Assembly: GCA_005518185.1 (NCBI GenBank) | Contig: RKSN01000002.1 | Span: 850,452 to 914,451 of the forward strand | Direction: 5' to 3' | DNA length: 64,000 nt | Origin: Chakrabartia godavariana | GTDB taxonomy: Bacteria > Pseudomonadota > Alphaproteobacteria > Sphingomonadales > Sphingomonadaceae | In this document: positions 18,222 to 27,419 of the stretch, one piece after another | Numbering within the stretch: position 1 is the first letter of the stretch | How the letters are laid out: every line of letters begins with the position of its first letter | Translations under genes and position numbers: made by a program | The notes under the pieces: model-generated | What the model was told of the DNA's origin: nothing | Databases searched by the model: none | What the model saw: only the letters and a program-made list of their open reading frames with translations

Positions 18222-19505
18222 CTACCGGTCGTAAGCGTTCGGCAGCGCGCCTTCGGTTGGGGTCATGTAACGGTCGCGCAGGCGGGTCTGGCGGCTGACG
18301 AGCGACTGCTTCACGCCGTCGATCCATACCGCCTGAACGCCGGAGGTGAGTTCCAGCGGATCACCGTCCCAGATCACGACATCGCCACGACGGCCTGCGC
18401 GCAGCGAACCGATATCGGCGCCGACACCCGCGATTTCGGCGGGCGCGGAGGTGATCGTGGCAAAGGCCTGATCCCAGCTGAGGCCGGTTGCACCCGGCAC
18501 CTTGTTCAGCGCAACGAGGTTGCCCGCATATTGCATGGACAGCTGCGCCTGACGCGCCTCATTGTCGTTGATCATGCCGATCGCAACCTGCACGCCGGCC
18601 TTCTTCATCCGGCCGATGTTCGATTGCGTGGCCGCCAGCTGTTCAAAGCTTTCGGGCAGATCATTGAGCGCCGATGCCAGCACGCCGACCTTGGCCGCCG
18701 CGATCTGCGGCGCGACGCGCCAGCCTTCGGTGGCGCCGACAAGCACGAGGTTGAGCGCCGGGAAGTCCTTCTTGAGCGACAGCACCGTCAGGATGTCCGG
18801 CGCGCCTTCAACGTGGACGAACAGCTTCATCGTGCCATTGACGACCGGAACGAGCGCCAGCGCATCGCCACGCTTCAGCAGCGATTCTTCGCGAAAGATG
18901 CCCTTGGCCGCGTCCGACGCTTCGCCAAGTGCAGTCTTGAACGCCGCGATGAGCGCCGGGCGCGACCCGCCCGCGAGCCGGGCCCCGGCTTCGCCGAACT
19001 CGACGAACTGGAACGCCTTGGCCTTGGTGACCGGGCTCATGTCGGCACCCGTGTCGATGACCGCACCCTGACCGCCGAAGATCACATTGCCCGCATCCGG
19101 CGACACGATGGCGCGCGTGACGCCTGCGGCCCGGTTGACAGCCATGGCGGCGACATCGGGGTTGATGGCGGGCGCCATGTCGAGCGACGCATTGAACGGC
19201 GAGTTGCGGGCGCCCGCGTCATTGCTGGGGTCGACAGCGTCCACCCCGACAAGGCCCATGCGCGTAAACCCGGCAACGATGCCCGGCGTCACCCATTTGC
19301 CGGTCGCGTCGATGCGTTCGGCCCCGGCGGGAACGGCGACACCGGCGCCAGCAGCCACAACGCGGCCATTGGTGATGACGACCGTGCCGTTGTCGATCGG
19401 TGCCGAACCGTCACCAATGACGACCTTGCCGCCCGTGATGGCCACCGTCTGCGCGGAGACGGGCGCGGCGATCAGGGCCGCGCAGCCCAGAAGAAAGCGC
19501 TTCAT
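18222..19505 (-). CDS. Amidohydrolase-like secreted protein lacking the HxH metal motif
   Basis: A 427-residue protein with a clear signal peptide (MKRFLLGCAALIAAPVSAQ). It has the amidohydrolase N-terminal beta-sandwich (AITGGKVVIGDGSAPIDNGT) and C-terminal GRRGDVVIWDGDPLELTS. Where active enzymes read PGxxDxHxH, this one reads VTPGIVAGFTRMGLVG, so the first two metal ligands are gone; only part of the later pattern (FVHVEGAPD) is kept. It is coupled by an ATGA overlap to the intact paralogue upstream. It may be a non-catalytic partner or a diverged enzyme. Confidence 0.82.
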   Translation of the reverse strand: MKRFLLGCAALIAAPVSAQTVAITGGKVVIGDGSAPIDNGTVVITNGRVVAAGAGVAVPAGAERIDATGKWVTPGIVAGFTRMGLVGVDAVDPSNDAGARNSPFNASLDMAPAINPDVAAMAVNRAAGVTRAIVSPDAGNVIFGGQGAVIDTGADMSPVTKAKAFQFVEFGEAGARLAGGSRPALIAAFKTALGEASDAAKGIFREESLLKRGDALALVPVVNGTMKLFVHVEGAPDILTVLSLKKDFPALNLVLVGATEGWRVAPQIAAAKVGVLASALNDLPESFEQLAATQSNIGRMKKAGVQVAIGMINDNEARQAQLSMQYAGNLVALNKVPGATGLSWDQAFATITSAPAEIAGVGADIGSLRAGRRGDVVIWDGDPLELTSGVQAVWIDGVKQSLVSRQTRLRDRYMTPTEGALPNAYDR

Positions 19506-20896
19506 TTCGTGTCTCCTTCACCGGGCTGGCCCAGCTCGAAGTCGCTGACAGGCCGCATCTTGGGGTTGGCCGCATCATACATCAGCGCCCCGTCGATCCA
19601 GACCTTGTCAGGCCGCGTATAGACCGAGAGCGGATTGCCGTTCCAAAGGACGATGTCGGCCATCTTGCCGGGCTTCAGGCTGCCGGTCTTGTCGGCAATG
19701 CCCAGCGCCTTGGCCGGATTGTAGCTGAGCCAGGTCCACGCCACTTCGTCGGGAATGTCGATGCCGATGCGCCGACCGTCGCCGAGCGCCTTGGCGGCTT
19801 CCTGGTTGAGGCGCTGAATCCCGTTCGCGTCGTCGGAATGGACGATCGCGCAGGCCCCGGCCTTGTGGACAAGCGGGATGTTCTCATTGATGGCGTCATA
19901 GGACTCCATCTTGAAGCCCCACCAGTCCGCCCACATGGCCGAACAGATGCCTTCCTTCGCCAGAAGGTCCGCGATTTTGTAGCTTTCCACCGCATGGTGG
20001 AAGGTCGAGACCTTGTAGCCGAACTCCTTCGCCATATCGATGACGAGGCTCATCTCATCGGCGCGGTAGCAGTGGTTGTGGACGAGGATTTCGCCCGACA
20101 GCACGCCGGCCAGCGTTTCCATGCCAAGGTCACGCGCGACAGTCTCGCCCTTGTCGAGCTTGCGCTTATATTCGACCGCGCGGGCCCAGGTCTGACGGTT
20201 GACCGCCATATTGCCCATGCGGGTGGAGGGCATCTGCCCCTTGCTGCCATAGACGCGCTTCGGGTTTTCGCCGCAGGCCATCTTGAGGCCATAAGGCGCG
20301 CCGGGGAACTTCATCCCCTGCACATTGCGGGCATAGACGTTCTTGATGGTGACCGAGCGGCCACCGAACAGATTGGCCGAGCCGGGCAGGATCTGCAGCG
20401 CGGTCACGCCGCCATTGGCAAGCGCGCGCGAAAAGCCCGGGTCCTGCGGCCAGACGCTGTGTTCCGCCCAGACTTCGGGGCGGGCCGCACCCGTTGCTTC
20501 ATTGCCGTCCGAATGCGCATCGACCGAGGGCGTCGGATAGTCGCCAAGGTGCGAGTGCACGTCGATGATGCCGGGTGTCACCCATTTGCCCGTCCCGTCG
20601 ACGACGGTGTAGCCATCCTTGACCGCGCCGCCGGTCTCAATGCCTTCGACCTTACCGTCACGGAAATAGACCGTGGCATTCTGGAACTTGGCGCCTTCCC
20701 CGTCATAGACGGTGACGTTGGTCACCGCCGTCGGCACGCCCGCATAGGGGTGGTAGGTGGACGGATAGGGGTCCTTGTTGAACGTCGCCTTGGCTTCGGT
20801 CTTGGCCTCTTCCTTGTCCTTCTTCCGGGCGGTGGCCGGGGCGGTGACCGCCGCCAGCACAACCGCCGTTCCGACCAGGAACTTCGTCAATCGCAT
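19502..20896 (-). CDS. Secreted metal-dependent amidohydrolase
   Basis: A 464-residue amidohydrolase with a signal peptide (MRLTKFLVGTAVVLAAVTAPATA) followed by a Lys/Glu-rich linker. The metal site is intact: WVTPGIIDVHSHLGDY (HxH), ILVHNHCYRADEM, STFHHAVESYK and AIVHSDDANG (Asp). The family includes imidazolonepropionase-like and prolidase-like hydrolases of dipeptides or cyclic amides. The ATG overlaps the stop of the peptide transporter gene by one base (TGATG). Together with that transporter, a periplasmic role in peptide or amide breakdown is likely. Confidence 0.86.
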   Translation of the reverse strand: MRLTKFLVGTAVVLAAVTAPATARKKDKEEAKTEAKATFNKDPYPSTYHPYAGVPTAVTNVTVYDGEGAKFQNATVYFRDGKVEGIETGGAVKDGYTVVDGTGKWVTPGIIDVHSHLGDYPTPSVDAHSDGNEATGAARPEVWAEHSVWPQDPGFSRALANGGVTALQILPGSANLFGGRSVTIKNVYARNVQGMKFPGAPYGLKMACGENPKRVYGSKGQMPSTRMGNMAVNRQTWARAVEYKRKLDKGETVARDLGMETLAGVLSGEILVHNHCYRADEMSLVIDMAKEFGYKVSTFHHAVESYKIADLLAKEGICSAMWADWWGFKMESYDAINENIPLVHKAGACAIVHSDDANGIQRLNQEAAKALGDGRRIGIDIPDEVAWTWLSYNPAKALGIADKTGSLKPGKMADIVLWNGNPLSVYTRPDKVWIDGALMYDAANPKMRPVSDFELGQPGEGDTK

Positions 20897-22695
20897 CAGT
20901 TTACTCCGTGCATGAGTTTCTTGAGCGGGATCGCAATCATCAGCAGAACTGCGCCCGCGATCACCGAAAACCAGCCGATTTTGTCGAACATGGCGACATA
21001 CGTATCGAGGCTGACTTTCAGGTTCGTCACCTGACCCGCTACCGTTTCGACACTTGCCTTTCCGGCAACAAGACCGGCTACATATTGTGCGACAGCGATC
21101 GACAGGAACCACACGCCCATCATCAGGCCGACGATGCGCGCGATGGAAAGCTTGGTGATCATCGAGAGGCCGACCGGCGAGATACAAAGCTCGGCTGCCG
21201 AATGAATGAAGTACAGGCCCGCGAGCCACCACAGCGCGACCTTGAAGTCGGATCCGGCAAATTGCGATCCCCAGACAAGGAACAAGAAGCCTGCCCCGAC
21301 ACCAATCAACGCAACGGCGAACTTCACCGGAATTGATGGTTCGGCATTTCGGCGGGCTAGCGCGTTCCACATCATCGAAAACAGCGGCGCGAGCACTACA
21401 ATGAACAATGCATTGAAGAACTGCGTCTGCCCGGCGGTGATGCTGAATAGGCCGAACACGCTCATGTCGGTGTTTCGGTCCGCAAACAGCGTGAGACTCG
21501 ACCCTGCTTGTTCAAAAAGCGACCAAAACACAGTGTTGAACGAGATGAGAACCATTGCCGCAAGCATCATCTCAAATTCTCGGCGGTCACCCGCCATCCA
21601 AGCCCAAATCAAGATCGCTGGAACACTCACCAAAAAGCTTCCGAACATGATCTTGCCCATGATTGGCAACGAAGCGAGGTAACCAATGAAGCCGCTCGCC
21701 TCCGGCGGTGTTACGTAGCTCATGAGATTAGAGAAGAGCAGATAAACGACGGGGATGACCAGCACCGACCCGATATAGACGAGCATGTCCTTGTTTGCCG
21801 GCGCGTCCACCGGGCGATCGCCATAGCCGTCAAGCTTGCCGCCATCGAACTGGAACAGCAGCCAGGAGACCGCCATGCCGGCGGCGGCAAGGCCGAAGCC
21901 CGCCCACCAGCCGAGCCCGCCCCAGCTGCCCATGCCGACCGCAAGCAGCGGACAGAGGATCTGCGAGAAGAGCGAGCCGAGGTTGATGCCCATGTAGAAG
22001 ATCGTGAAGCCCGCATCGCGGCGGCGGTCCCCATCGGCATAAAGCGTGCCGACGATGGTCGAGATGTTGGGCTTGAAGAAGCCGTTGCCGACCACGACGA
22101 GCGCGAGACCGGTGATCAGCAGGAAGGTGTGGAAGGGTGAGCGTTCGCCGCCCGGTTTGAACCCGCCGGCTGCGATCTTGCGGCCTTCGGTGCCATCCGC
22201 GCGGAGCAGCGAGACCGACTTGTCGTCATTGCCCTTGATGCGCAGCTGCTCACCCTTGTCGATGACGAACTGCTGGCGCGCTTCGCCGCTGCCGGTTTCG
22301 GTCACTTCGTACCGCTGGCCGTCGATGATCGCGAAGGGCTTGGCGGACGGCCCGGTGCTGCTGAAGCACAGGACGAGATAGCCAAGCGACATGAGGATCG
22401 CGCCGAATTTGACCGAACGCTTCGACCCCAGAATGCGGTCCGCCAAGAGGCCGCCGATCAACGGCGTCAGATAGACGAGCGCCGTGAACCCGCCATAAAG
22501 GCCGGTCGTTGTCGTATCGTCGAACAGAAAATGCTGGGCGAGGTACAGCGTGAGGAGGGCACGCATGCCGTAATAGCCAAAGCGTTCCATCGCTTCGGTC
22601 GTGAACAGCCGCGCGAGCTGGCGCGGGTGGCCAAACCATTCATCCCCCTTGGCGGCCGCGGCGCCCGGCCCGGCCTCATTGGCGATATTCACCAT
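20896..22695 (-). CDS. POT/PTR2 family proton-coupled peptide transporter
   Basis: A 599-residue MFS protein of the POT family, which imports di- and tripeptides with protons. The ExxERFxYY motif is seen as EAMERFGYYGMRALLTLYL, and the second signature as GNGFFKPNISTIVG. About 12-14 helices are predicted, with a hydrophilic insert around residues 115-185. The first half has the normal high GC of the window; the C-terminal half (about 20900-21780) is visibly lower in GC, suggesting a recombination junction. It leads a three-gene operon with two amidohydrolases, joined by a TGATG overlap. Confidence 0.9.
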   Translation of the reverse strand: MVNIANEAGPGAAAAKGDEWFGHPRQLARLFTTEAMERFGYYGMRALLTLYLAQHFLFDDTTTTGLYGGFTALVYLTPLIGGLLADRILGSKRSVKFGAILMSLGYLVLCFSSTGPSAKPFAIIDGQRYEVTETGSGEARQQFVIDKGEQLRIKGNDDKSVSLLRADGTEGRKIAAGGFKPGGERSPFHTFLLITGLALVVVGNGFFKPNISTIVGTLYADGDRRRDAGFTIFYMGINLGSLFSQILCPLLAVGMGSWGGLGWWAGFGLAAAGMAVSWLLFQFDGGKLDGYGDRPVDAPANKDMLVYIGSVLVIPVVYLLFSNLMSYVTPPEASGFIGYLASLPIMGKIMFGSFLVSVPAILIWAWMAGDRREFEMMLAAMVLISFNTVFWSLFEQAGSSLTLFADRNTDMSVFGLFSITAGQTQFFNALFIVVLAPLFSMMWNALARRNAEPSIPVKFAVALIGVGAGFLFLVWGSQFAGSDFKVALWWLAGLYFIHSAAELCISPVGLSMITKLSIARIVGLMMGVWFLSIAVAQYVAGLVAGKASVETVAGQVTNLKVSLDTYVAMFDKIGWFSVIAGAVLLMIAIPLKKLMHGVN

Positions 22696-22865
22696 ATGAT
22701 TGTCTTTCCCTGATCTGCATGGGGCGGCAGCGCCCCGTCATGACCGGCGAGACTAACGCACAAATTGCGCGTGTGAAGAAGAATGTTGCGCAGGTGTTTC
22801 AGCATGTCCCTGATGCGCCGATGCCGCCTCAGACCGGCATGCGACACGGGCCGCGCGACGAACGG

Positions 22866-23828
22866 TCAATTCCGTTCGACGAGCGTCGGAACGAGGGGCT
22901 GACCGGCCGCCTGCTTCGCACGGATCTCCGCAATGGTCCGGCGGGCAAGCGCGATCCGGTCTTTCTTGCCGGGATGCGTGCCATCATTGAACGGGCCAAG
23001 ATCGGTCTTTGCGCCATAGCGCCGCCAGAAATCGATCGCGGCATCAAGATCATAGCCTGCCCGCGCGAGCATATAGGCGGCAAAATAGTCCGCCTCCTCC
23101 TCGGTCGCGCGGATCGCAGCCCGGTTCCTGCCGAGCGGGGCCAGCAGGCCGCGCTTCACGCCCTGCGCATCGAGCCTCTGCGGATGCCGAAGGATGTTGT
23201 GCGCCATTTCATGCGCAATCGGCACAGCGACGGCATCATCGCTGCCCGCAAAGGTCGCAAGCGCGGTTGAGACATGGACGGTCCTGCCATCGGCACTGGC
23301 CGACAGCTTCCGGCCGGGCACAAGCTCGACATTGGCGGGACAGGCCTTCTCCCCCGACAGATCGATGCTCAGCCGCTGGTTCCGCCGTTCCAGCGACAGC
23401 CGCGCCGTGCCATCGGCCAAAGCCGTCTCGAGCAACGCCAGCGTGCCCTGCACGACGGCATATGTGGCCGGCCCCTCCCCGCTGCGCGGCGTCGCGGTGC
23501 CGTCCATCGCCAGCACATGGTCTCCCGCCAGAAGACCGGCGCGTGCGGCCGCACTGCCCGGCACGACGACCGTCACGGTCGGCACCTCTGACAGGCCGAG
23601 GTCGGCGCGGGCCTCCGCCCGCCATTCGGGCGCATATTGCCCAACATCCTGTAGCAACAGACCCGGCAGAGGCGCAGTCGCGGGGCAGATCGCGGTGTTC
23701 GCCGTCGCCAGCCTGTAGACGATGGCCGCAATCCGCGCGTCCATGTCGCGCAGCTCGGCGAGTTCCCCGGCCTGAGCCGCAGCAGGCGTCAGCCAAAGGC
23801 CAAGAAGCAGGAGGATCAGACGACGCAT
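22866..23828 (-). CDS. Secreted M48-type metalloprotease with PDZ domain
   Basis: A 320-residue protein with a signal peptide ([20 protein letters not shown]). A PDZ-like domain follows (about residues 85-135; [20 protein letters not shown]), then the zinc site HEMAH (in [18 protein letters not shown]) and a downstream [18 protein letters not shown] with the third ligand. It should act in the periplasm or at the membrane surface. It is divergent from hslV with only 57 bases between the starts, so two protein-quality genes share one promoter region. The start at 23828 gives the signal peptide; the longer frame upstream reads through hslV and is rejected. Confidence 0.85.
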   Translation of the reverse strand: MRRLILLLLGLWLTPAAAQAGELAELRDMDARIAAIVYRLATANTAICPATAPLPGLLLQDVGQYAPEWRAEARADLGLSEVPTVTVVVPGSAAARAGLLAGDHVLAMDGTATPRSGEGPATYAVVQGTLALLETALADGTARLSLERRNQRLSIDLSGEKACPANVELVPGRKLSASADGRTVHVSTALATFAGSDDAVAVPIAHEMAHNILRHPQRLDAQGVKRGLLAPLGRNRAAIRATEEEADYFAAYMLARAGYDLDAAIDFWRRYGAKTDLGPFNDGTHPGKKDRIALARRTIAEIRAKQAAGQPLVPTLVERN

Positions 23829-23848
23829 GGCCCCCAGATAGGGCGGCC

Positions 23849-23878
23849 CTTGAAAAGCGGCAACTGCCCGCCCCATAT
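23849..23878 (+). promoter_or_regulatory. Sigma-32 (RpoH) type heat-shock promoter for hslVU
   Basis: CTTGAAA at 23849-23855 and CCCCATAT at 23871-23878, 16 bases between the CTTGAA and CCCCAT elements, match the classic heat-shock consensus. It lies directly in front of hslV. The expected transcription start falls at about 23884-23886, that is, on or next to the hslV ATG at 23886. Confidence 0.75.
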
Positions 23879-23885
23879 CCCGGCG

Positions 23886-24437
23886 ATGAGTGATGCAATC
23901 AAATGGCACGGCACGACCATCGTTTCCGTGCGCAAATCCGGCAAGGTCGTCATCGCAGGCGACGGGCAGGTCTCCATGGGCCAGACCGTCATGAAGCCCA
24001 ATGCCAAGAAAGTGCGCCCGCTTGGCGACGGCAAGGTCATTGCCGGCTTTGCCGGGGCAACGGCGGACGCCTTCACGCTGTTCGAAAGGCTCGAACGCAA
24101 GCTGGAGCAATATAATGGCCAGCTGCTGCGCGCCGCGGTTGAGCTGGCCAAGGACTGGCGGACCGACAAGTATCTTCGCAATCTGGAAGCGATGATGATC
24201 GTCGCCGACAAACAGGTGACGCTGATTCTGACCGGCAATGGCGACGTGCTCGAACCCGTGGACGGCATCGCTGCCATCGGTTCCGGCGGCAACTTCGCGC
24301 TCGCCGCCGCGCGGGCGCTCAAGGATTATGAGGCCGATGCCGAAACGCTCGCCCGCAAGGCGATGGCCGTCGCCGCCGAAATCTGCGTCTACACCAACGA
24401 CCAGCTGACCGTGGAGACGCTGGAGAGCGCCACCTGA
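23886..24437 (+). CDS. hslV: ATP-dependent protease peptidase subunit HslV
   Basis: A 183-residue threonine peptidase that forms the double-hexamer core of the HslUV protease. After a short pro-segment (MSDAIKWHG) the catalytic N-terminal Thr is in [38 protein letters not shown] and the later [14 protein letters not shown] are family blocks. hslU follows on the same strand, separated by a 118-base gap that holds a palindromic repeat. Its promoter is of heat-shock type and abuts the start codon, so the message may be leaderless. Confidence 0.96.
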   Translation: MSDAIKWHGTTIVSVRKSGKVVIAGDGQVSMGQTVMKPNAKKVRPLGDGKVIAGFAGATADAFTLFERLERKLEQYNGQLLRAAVELAKDWRTDKYLRNLEAMMIVADKQVTLILTGNGDVLEPVDGIAAIGSGGNFALAAARALKDYEADAETLARKAMAVAAEICVYTNDQLTVETLESAT

Positions 24438-24443
24438 GTTGAT

Positions 24444-24530
24444 CCGTTCGGGCTGAGCCTGTCGAAGCCCTGTCCTTCCGCTTTGCTGCAAAGATAAAGG
24501 ACGGCCCTTCGACAAGCTCAGGGCAAACGG
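24444..24530. repeat. Paired palindromic repeat, family B
   Basis: Left arm GGGCTGAGCCTGTCGAAGCCC, right arm GGCCCTTCGACAAGCTCAGG (each arm given in shortened form). The copy lies between hslV and hslU, two genes that are usually cotranscribed, so a stem here could affect processing or relative expression of the two subunits. Confidence 0.8.
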
Positions 24531-24555
24531 AATTACTTCACAACACGAAGAGCAT

Positions 24556-25854
24556 ATGAACACCACCCTCACCCCCAAGGCCATCGTCGCCGCACTTGAC
24601 GAACACATTATCGGCCAGTCCGACGCCAAGCGCGCGGTGGCCGTGGCGCTGCGCAACCGCTGGCGGCGCCAGCAGCTCTCGCCCGAATTGCGCGAGGAGG
24701 TCACGCCGAAGAACATCCTGATGATCGGCCCCACCGGCTGCGGCAAGACCGAGATCAGCCGCCGTCTGGCAAAGCTCGCCGACGCGCCGTTCGTAAAGGT
24801 GGAAGCGACCAAGTTCACCGAAGTCGGCTATGTCGGCCGCGACGTGGAGCAGATCGCCCGCGATCTCGTTGAGGAAGCGATCCGGCTGGAAAAGGAGCGC
24901 CGGCGTGCGGCGGTAAAGGACAAGGCCGAGGACGCGGCGATGAACCGTCTGCTCGACGCCCTGACCGGCAAGGACGCCTCCACCGCGACGCGCGACGCCT
25001 TCCGCCTGCGGTTCCAGGAAGGCCATCTCGATACGACCGAAATCGAGATCGAGGTCGAGAATGCGCCATCAATGCCGTTCGAAATCCCCGGCGCACCCAA
25101 TGTCGGGATGATCAATCTGTCCGACATGATGGGCAAGGCCTTTGGCAGCGCGCCCAAGAAGCGGCGCAAGATGACCGTGCCCGCCGCATGGGCCAAGCTG
25201 GTCGAGGAAGAGGCCGATGCCCGGCTCGATCAGGATGATGTCGCCCGCGTCGCGCTCAACGATGCCGAGGCCAATGGCATCGTCTTCCTCGATGAGATCG
25301 ACAAGATCGCCGTGTCCGACGTGCGGGGCGGTTCGGTCAGCCGTGAAGGCGTGCAGCGCGACCTGCTGCCGCTGATCGAAGGCACGACCGTTGCGACCAA
25401 ATACGGCCCGATGAAGACCGACCATATCCTCTTCATCGCGAGCGGCGCATTCCATGTGGCAAAGCCCAGCGATCTCCTGCCCGAACTGCAGGGGCGCCTG
25501 CCGATCCGCGTGGAGCTGAAGGCTCTGACCGAAAGCGATTTCGTCAACATCCTGTCCGACACCCGCGCAAGCCTGACGACGCAATATGCGGCGCTGCTGG
25601 ATACCGAAGGCGTGAAGGTCGACTTCACCGATGACGGCATCCGCGCCATCGCCCGCATCGCGGCAGAGGTGAACGAGTCCGTCGAGAATATCGGCGCGCG
25701 CCGCCTGTCGACCGTGCTTGAAAAGCTGCTGGAGGAAGTGAGCTTCGATGCCGAGGACCGCGCGGGCACGACCGTCGTCATCGACGCGGCCTATGTAAAC
25801 GCCCAGTTGTCCGACGTCGCCAAGAATGTGGACCTGAGCAAATACGTTCTTTGA
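24556..25854 (+). CDS. hslU: HslU, ATPase subunit of the HslUV protease
   Basis: A 432-residue AAA+ unfoldase that feeds substrates to HslV. Walker A is GPTGCGKTE, the pore segment is GYVGRDVEQ, Walker B is [10 protein letters not shown], and sensor and arginine-finger regions follow in order. The intermediate I-domain lies around residues 110-230. The C-terminus (NVDLSKYVL) is the HslV-docking tail. Length and order agree with the family. Confidence 0.96.
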   Translation: MNTTLTPKAIVAALDEHIIGQSDAKRAVAVALRNRWRRQQLSPELREEVTPKNILMIGPTGCGKTEISRRLAKLADAPFVKVEATKFTEVGYVGRDVEQIARDLVEEAIRLEKERRRAAVKDKAEDAAMNRLLDALTGKDASTATRDAFRLRFQEGHLDTTEIEIEVENAPSMPFEIPGAPNVGMINLSDMMGKAFGSAPKKRRKMTVPAAWAKLVEEEADARLDQDDVARVALNDAEANGIVFLDEIDKIAVSDVRGGSVSREGVQRDLLPLIEGTTVATKYGPMKTDHILFIASGAFHVAKPSDLLPELQGRLPIRVELKALTESDFVNILSDTRASLTTQYAALLDTEGVKVDFTDDGIRAIARIAAEVNESVENIGARRLSTVLEKLLEEVSFDAEDRAGTTVVIDAAYVNAQLSDVAKNVDLSKYVL

Positions 25855-25868
25855 CCTGAGCCGCCCTT

Positions 25869-27419
25869 GTGCAAAGAGGGCGCGCTTTGACAGACCAGAC
25901 CGAAATCCAGGCCGAGGCGATCACCAGCCGCGATGTCGCCAAGGGGGCGGGAACGACGTTGCTGGCCCGTCTTGGCGGCGTCATCGAAGTGGTGGCCCAA
26001 CCGCTCTACGTCTGGCTGTTCGGGCTCGCCGGCTATGGCATCTACACCGCGCTCTGGGCGGCGGTGACGCTCACCGAGAACATCGCGGATCTGGGCATGA
26101 CCGCCGCCCTGCAGCGCACCGTGCCGCAGGCGCGCAGCGAACGCGAAGCCGCAGCCGCCCTGCGCGCCGCCTTCCTGACCGGCCTCACTCCGTGCCTCGG
26201 CATCGCCCTTGCCGCTTCCCTCATGGCAGACACCGTCGCGCTGCTGTTCAACGCTGCCCCGGCGGATGCCGAACGGCTGGCGCACATCATCGCGATCTTT
26301 GCCTGGTCGCTCCCGCTCTGGGCCTTTGTCGAAATCTCGACATCGGCGCTGCGCGCGCGCCGCGTGTTTGGCGCGGAAATCCGCCTGCGCCTCTTTTGGG
26401 AACAGGTCGTCCGCCTGATCGTCGCCAGCGGTTTCTGGGCCGCCGGCTATGGGACGATGTCGCTCTTTTATGCACATCTGGTATCGCTGATCGTCATCTG
26501 CGGGCTGTGCATCCGCCTGCTCGCCCGCAACTATGACCTTTCGCTGCTGGCGACCGGACCCAATCACCGGCCGATCTGGCGGCAGACCCTGTTTGCAGGA
26601 CTGTCGGTCATGCCGACCAATCTGGTTGCCCGCGTGTTCAGCGATGTGCCGACGCTGGCGCTCAACGCCCTGCTGCCCGGTGCTCAGGGCGCCATCGCCG
26701 GGGGGCAGTTTGCGCTCGCCCGCAAGGTCTCATCGATCGTCCAGATGATCCGCATCGCCTTTGCCTATGTGCTGTCGCCGCTCGCCTCGGCGGCCTCCAC
26801 GGGGGGCAAGGCTGCGGTCGACCAGATTTACGGCTTTGCCACGCGCGTCTCGCTGACGGTCGCCATGCCGGTCAGCCTGATCCTGATCGCCGGTGGCCCC
26901 AGTGTCCTGAAGGCCATTGGTGCAGGCATGGAAGCCGCCACGGCCGCCCTGTCGCTGCTGCTCATCGCGCGCCTGTCCGAAGCCGTGACCGGTGCCGCCG
27001 CGCCCATCCAGCAAGTCCTGTCCCGCTTTTCGAGCCAGTTTGTCGGCAGCCTCATCGGCGTGGCGCTGGCGACCGGTCTCGCGCTTGTCCTGCTGCCGCA
27101 AGGCGGGCTGACGGCCATGGCCTTTGCCGTTGCCTGCGGGCTCATCGCGACATCGGCGATCCCGGTCTGGCAGTTGCACCGGCTGGAAGATCTGCATCCC
27201 TTTGCCCGGCCCTTTGGTCGCGTGGCGATGCGCGCCGGAATTGTGTCGCTGGGTGGCTTTGCGCTGGCAGCCGCCGCCAACCGGCTGCCCGTCGCGATGG
27301 CGATCCCGCTGCTTGTCGTGCTGCTGCTTGGGACGCTCTGGCTGGCCTGCCGCCTTGCCCTGCCCGCCGAAGACCGGGCCTCGCTCGGCTCACTTGGTCG
27401 GCGGCTTCGGCTCGTCTGA
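25869..27419 (+). CDS. Lipopolysaccharide/oligosaccharide flippase (Wzx/MATE-like)
   Basis: About 510 residues with some 12-14 membrane helices and the pattern of polysaccharide flippases (TLLARLGGVIEVVAQPLYVW, then GYGIYTALWAAVTLTENIADLGM). It would move lipid-linked glycans across the inner membrane. The listed start is a GTG; a TTG at 25887 has a better-placed AGAGGG ribosome site and would remove six residues. It lies 14 bases after hslU, so it may be read from the heat-shock operon. Its 3' end overlaps the convergent nucleotidyltransferase by 30 bases. Confidence 0.8.
   Translation: MQRGRALTDQTEIQAEAITSRDVAKGAGTTLLARLGGVIEVVAQPLYVWLFGLAGYGIYTALWAAVTLTENIADLGMTAALQRTVPQARSEREAAAALRAAFLTGLTPCLGIALAASLMADTVALLFNAAPADAERLAHIIAIFAWSLPLWAFVEISTSALRARRVFGAEIRLRLFWEQVVRLIVASGFWAAGYGTMSLFYAHLVSLIVICGLCIRLLARNYDLSLLATGPNHRPIWRQTLFAGLSVMPTNLVARVFSDVPTLALNALLPGAQGAIAGGQFALARKVSSIVQMIRIAFAYVLSPLASAASTGGKAAVDQIYGFATRVSLTVAMPVSLILIAGGPSVLKAIGAGMEAATAALSLLLIARLSEAVTGAAAPIQQVLSRFSSQFVGSLIGVALATGLALVLLPQGGLTAMAFAVACGLIATSAIPVWQLHRLEDLHPFARPFGRVAMRAGIVSLGGFALAAAANRLPVAMAIPLLVVLLLGTLWLACRLALPAEDRASLGSLGRRLRLV

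Noticed and set aside
23829-24818. Upstream extension of the M48/PDZ protease frame
   Set aside because: It runs antisense through hslV and the start of hslU, and would bury the signal peptide.
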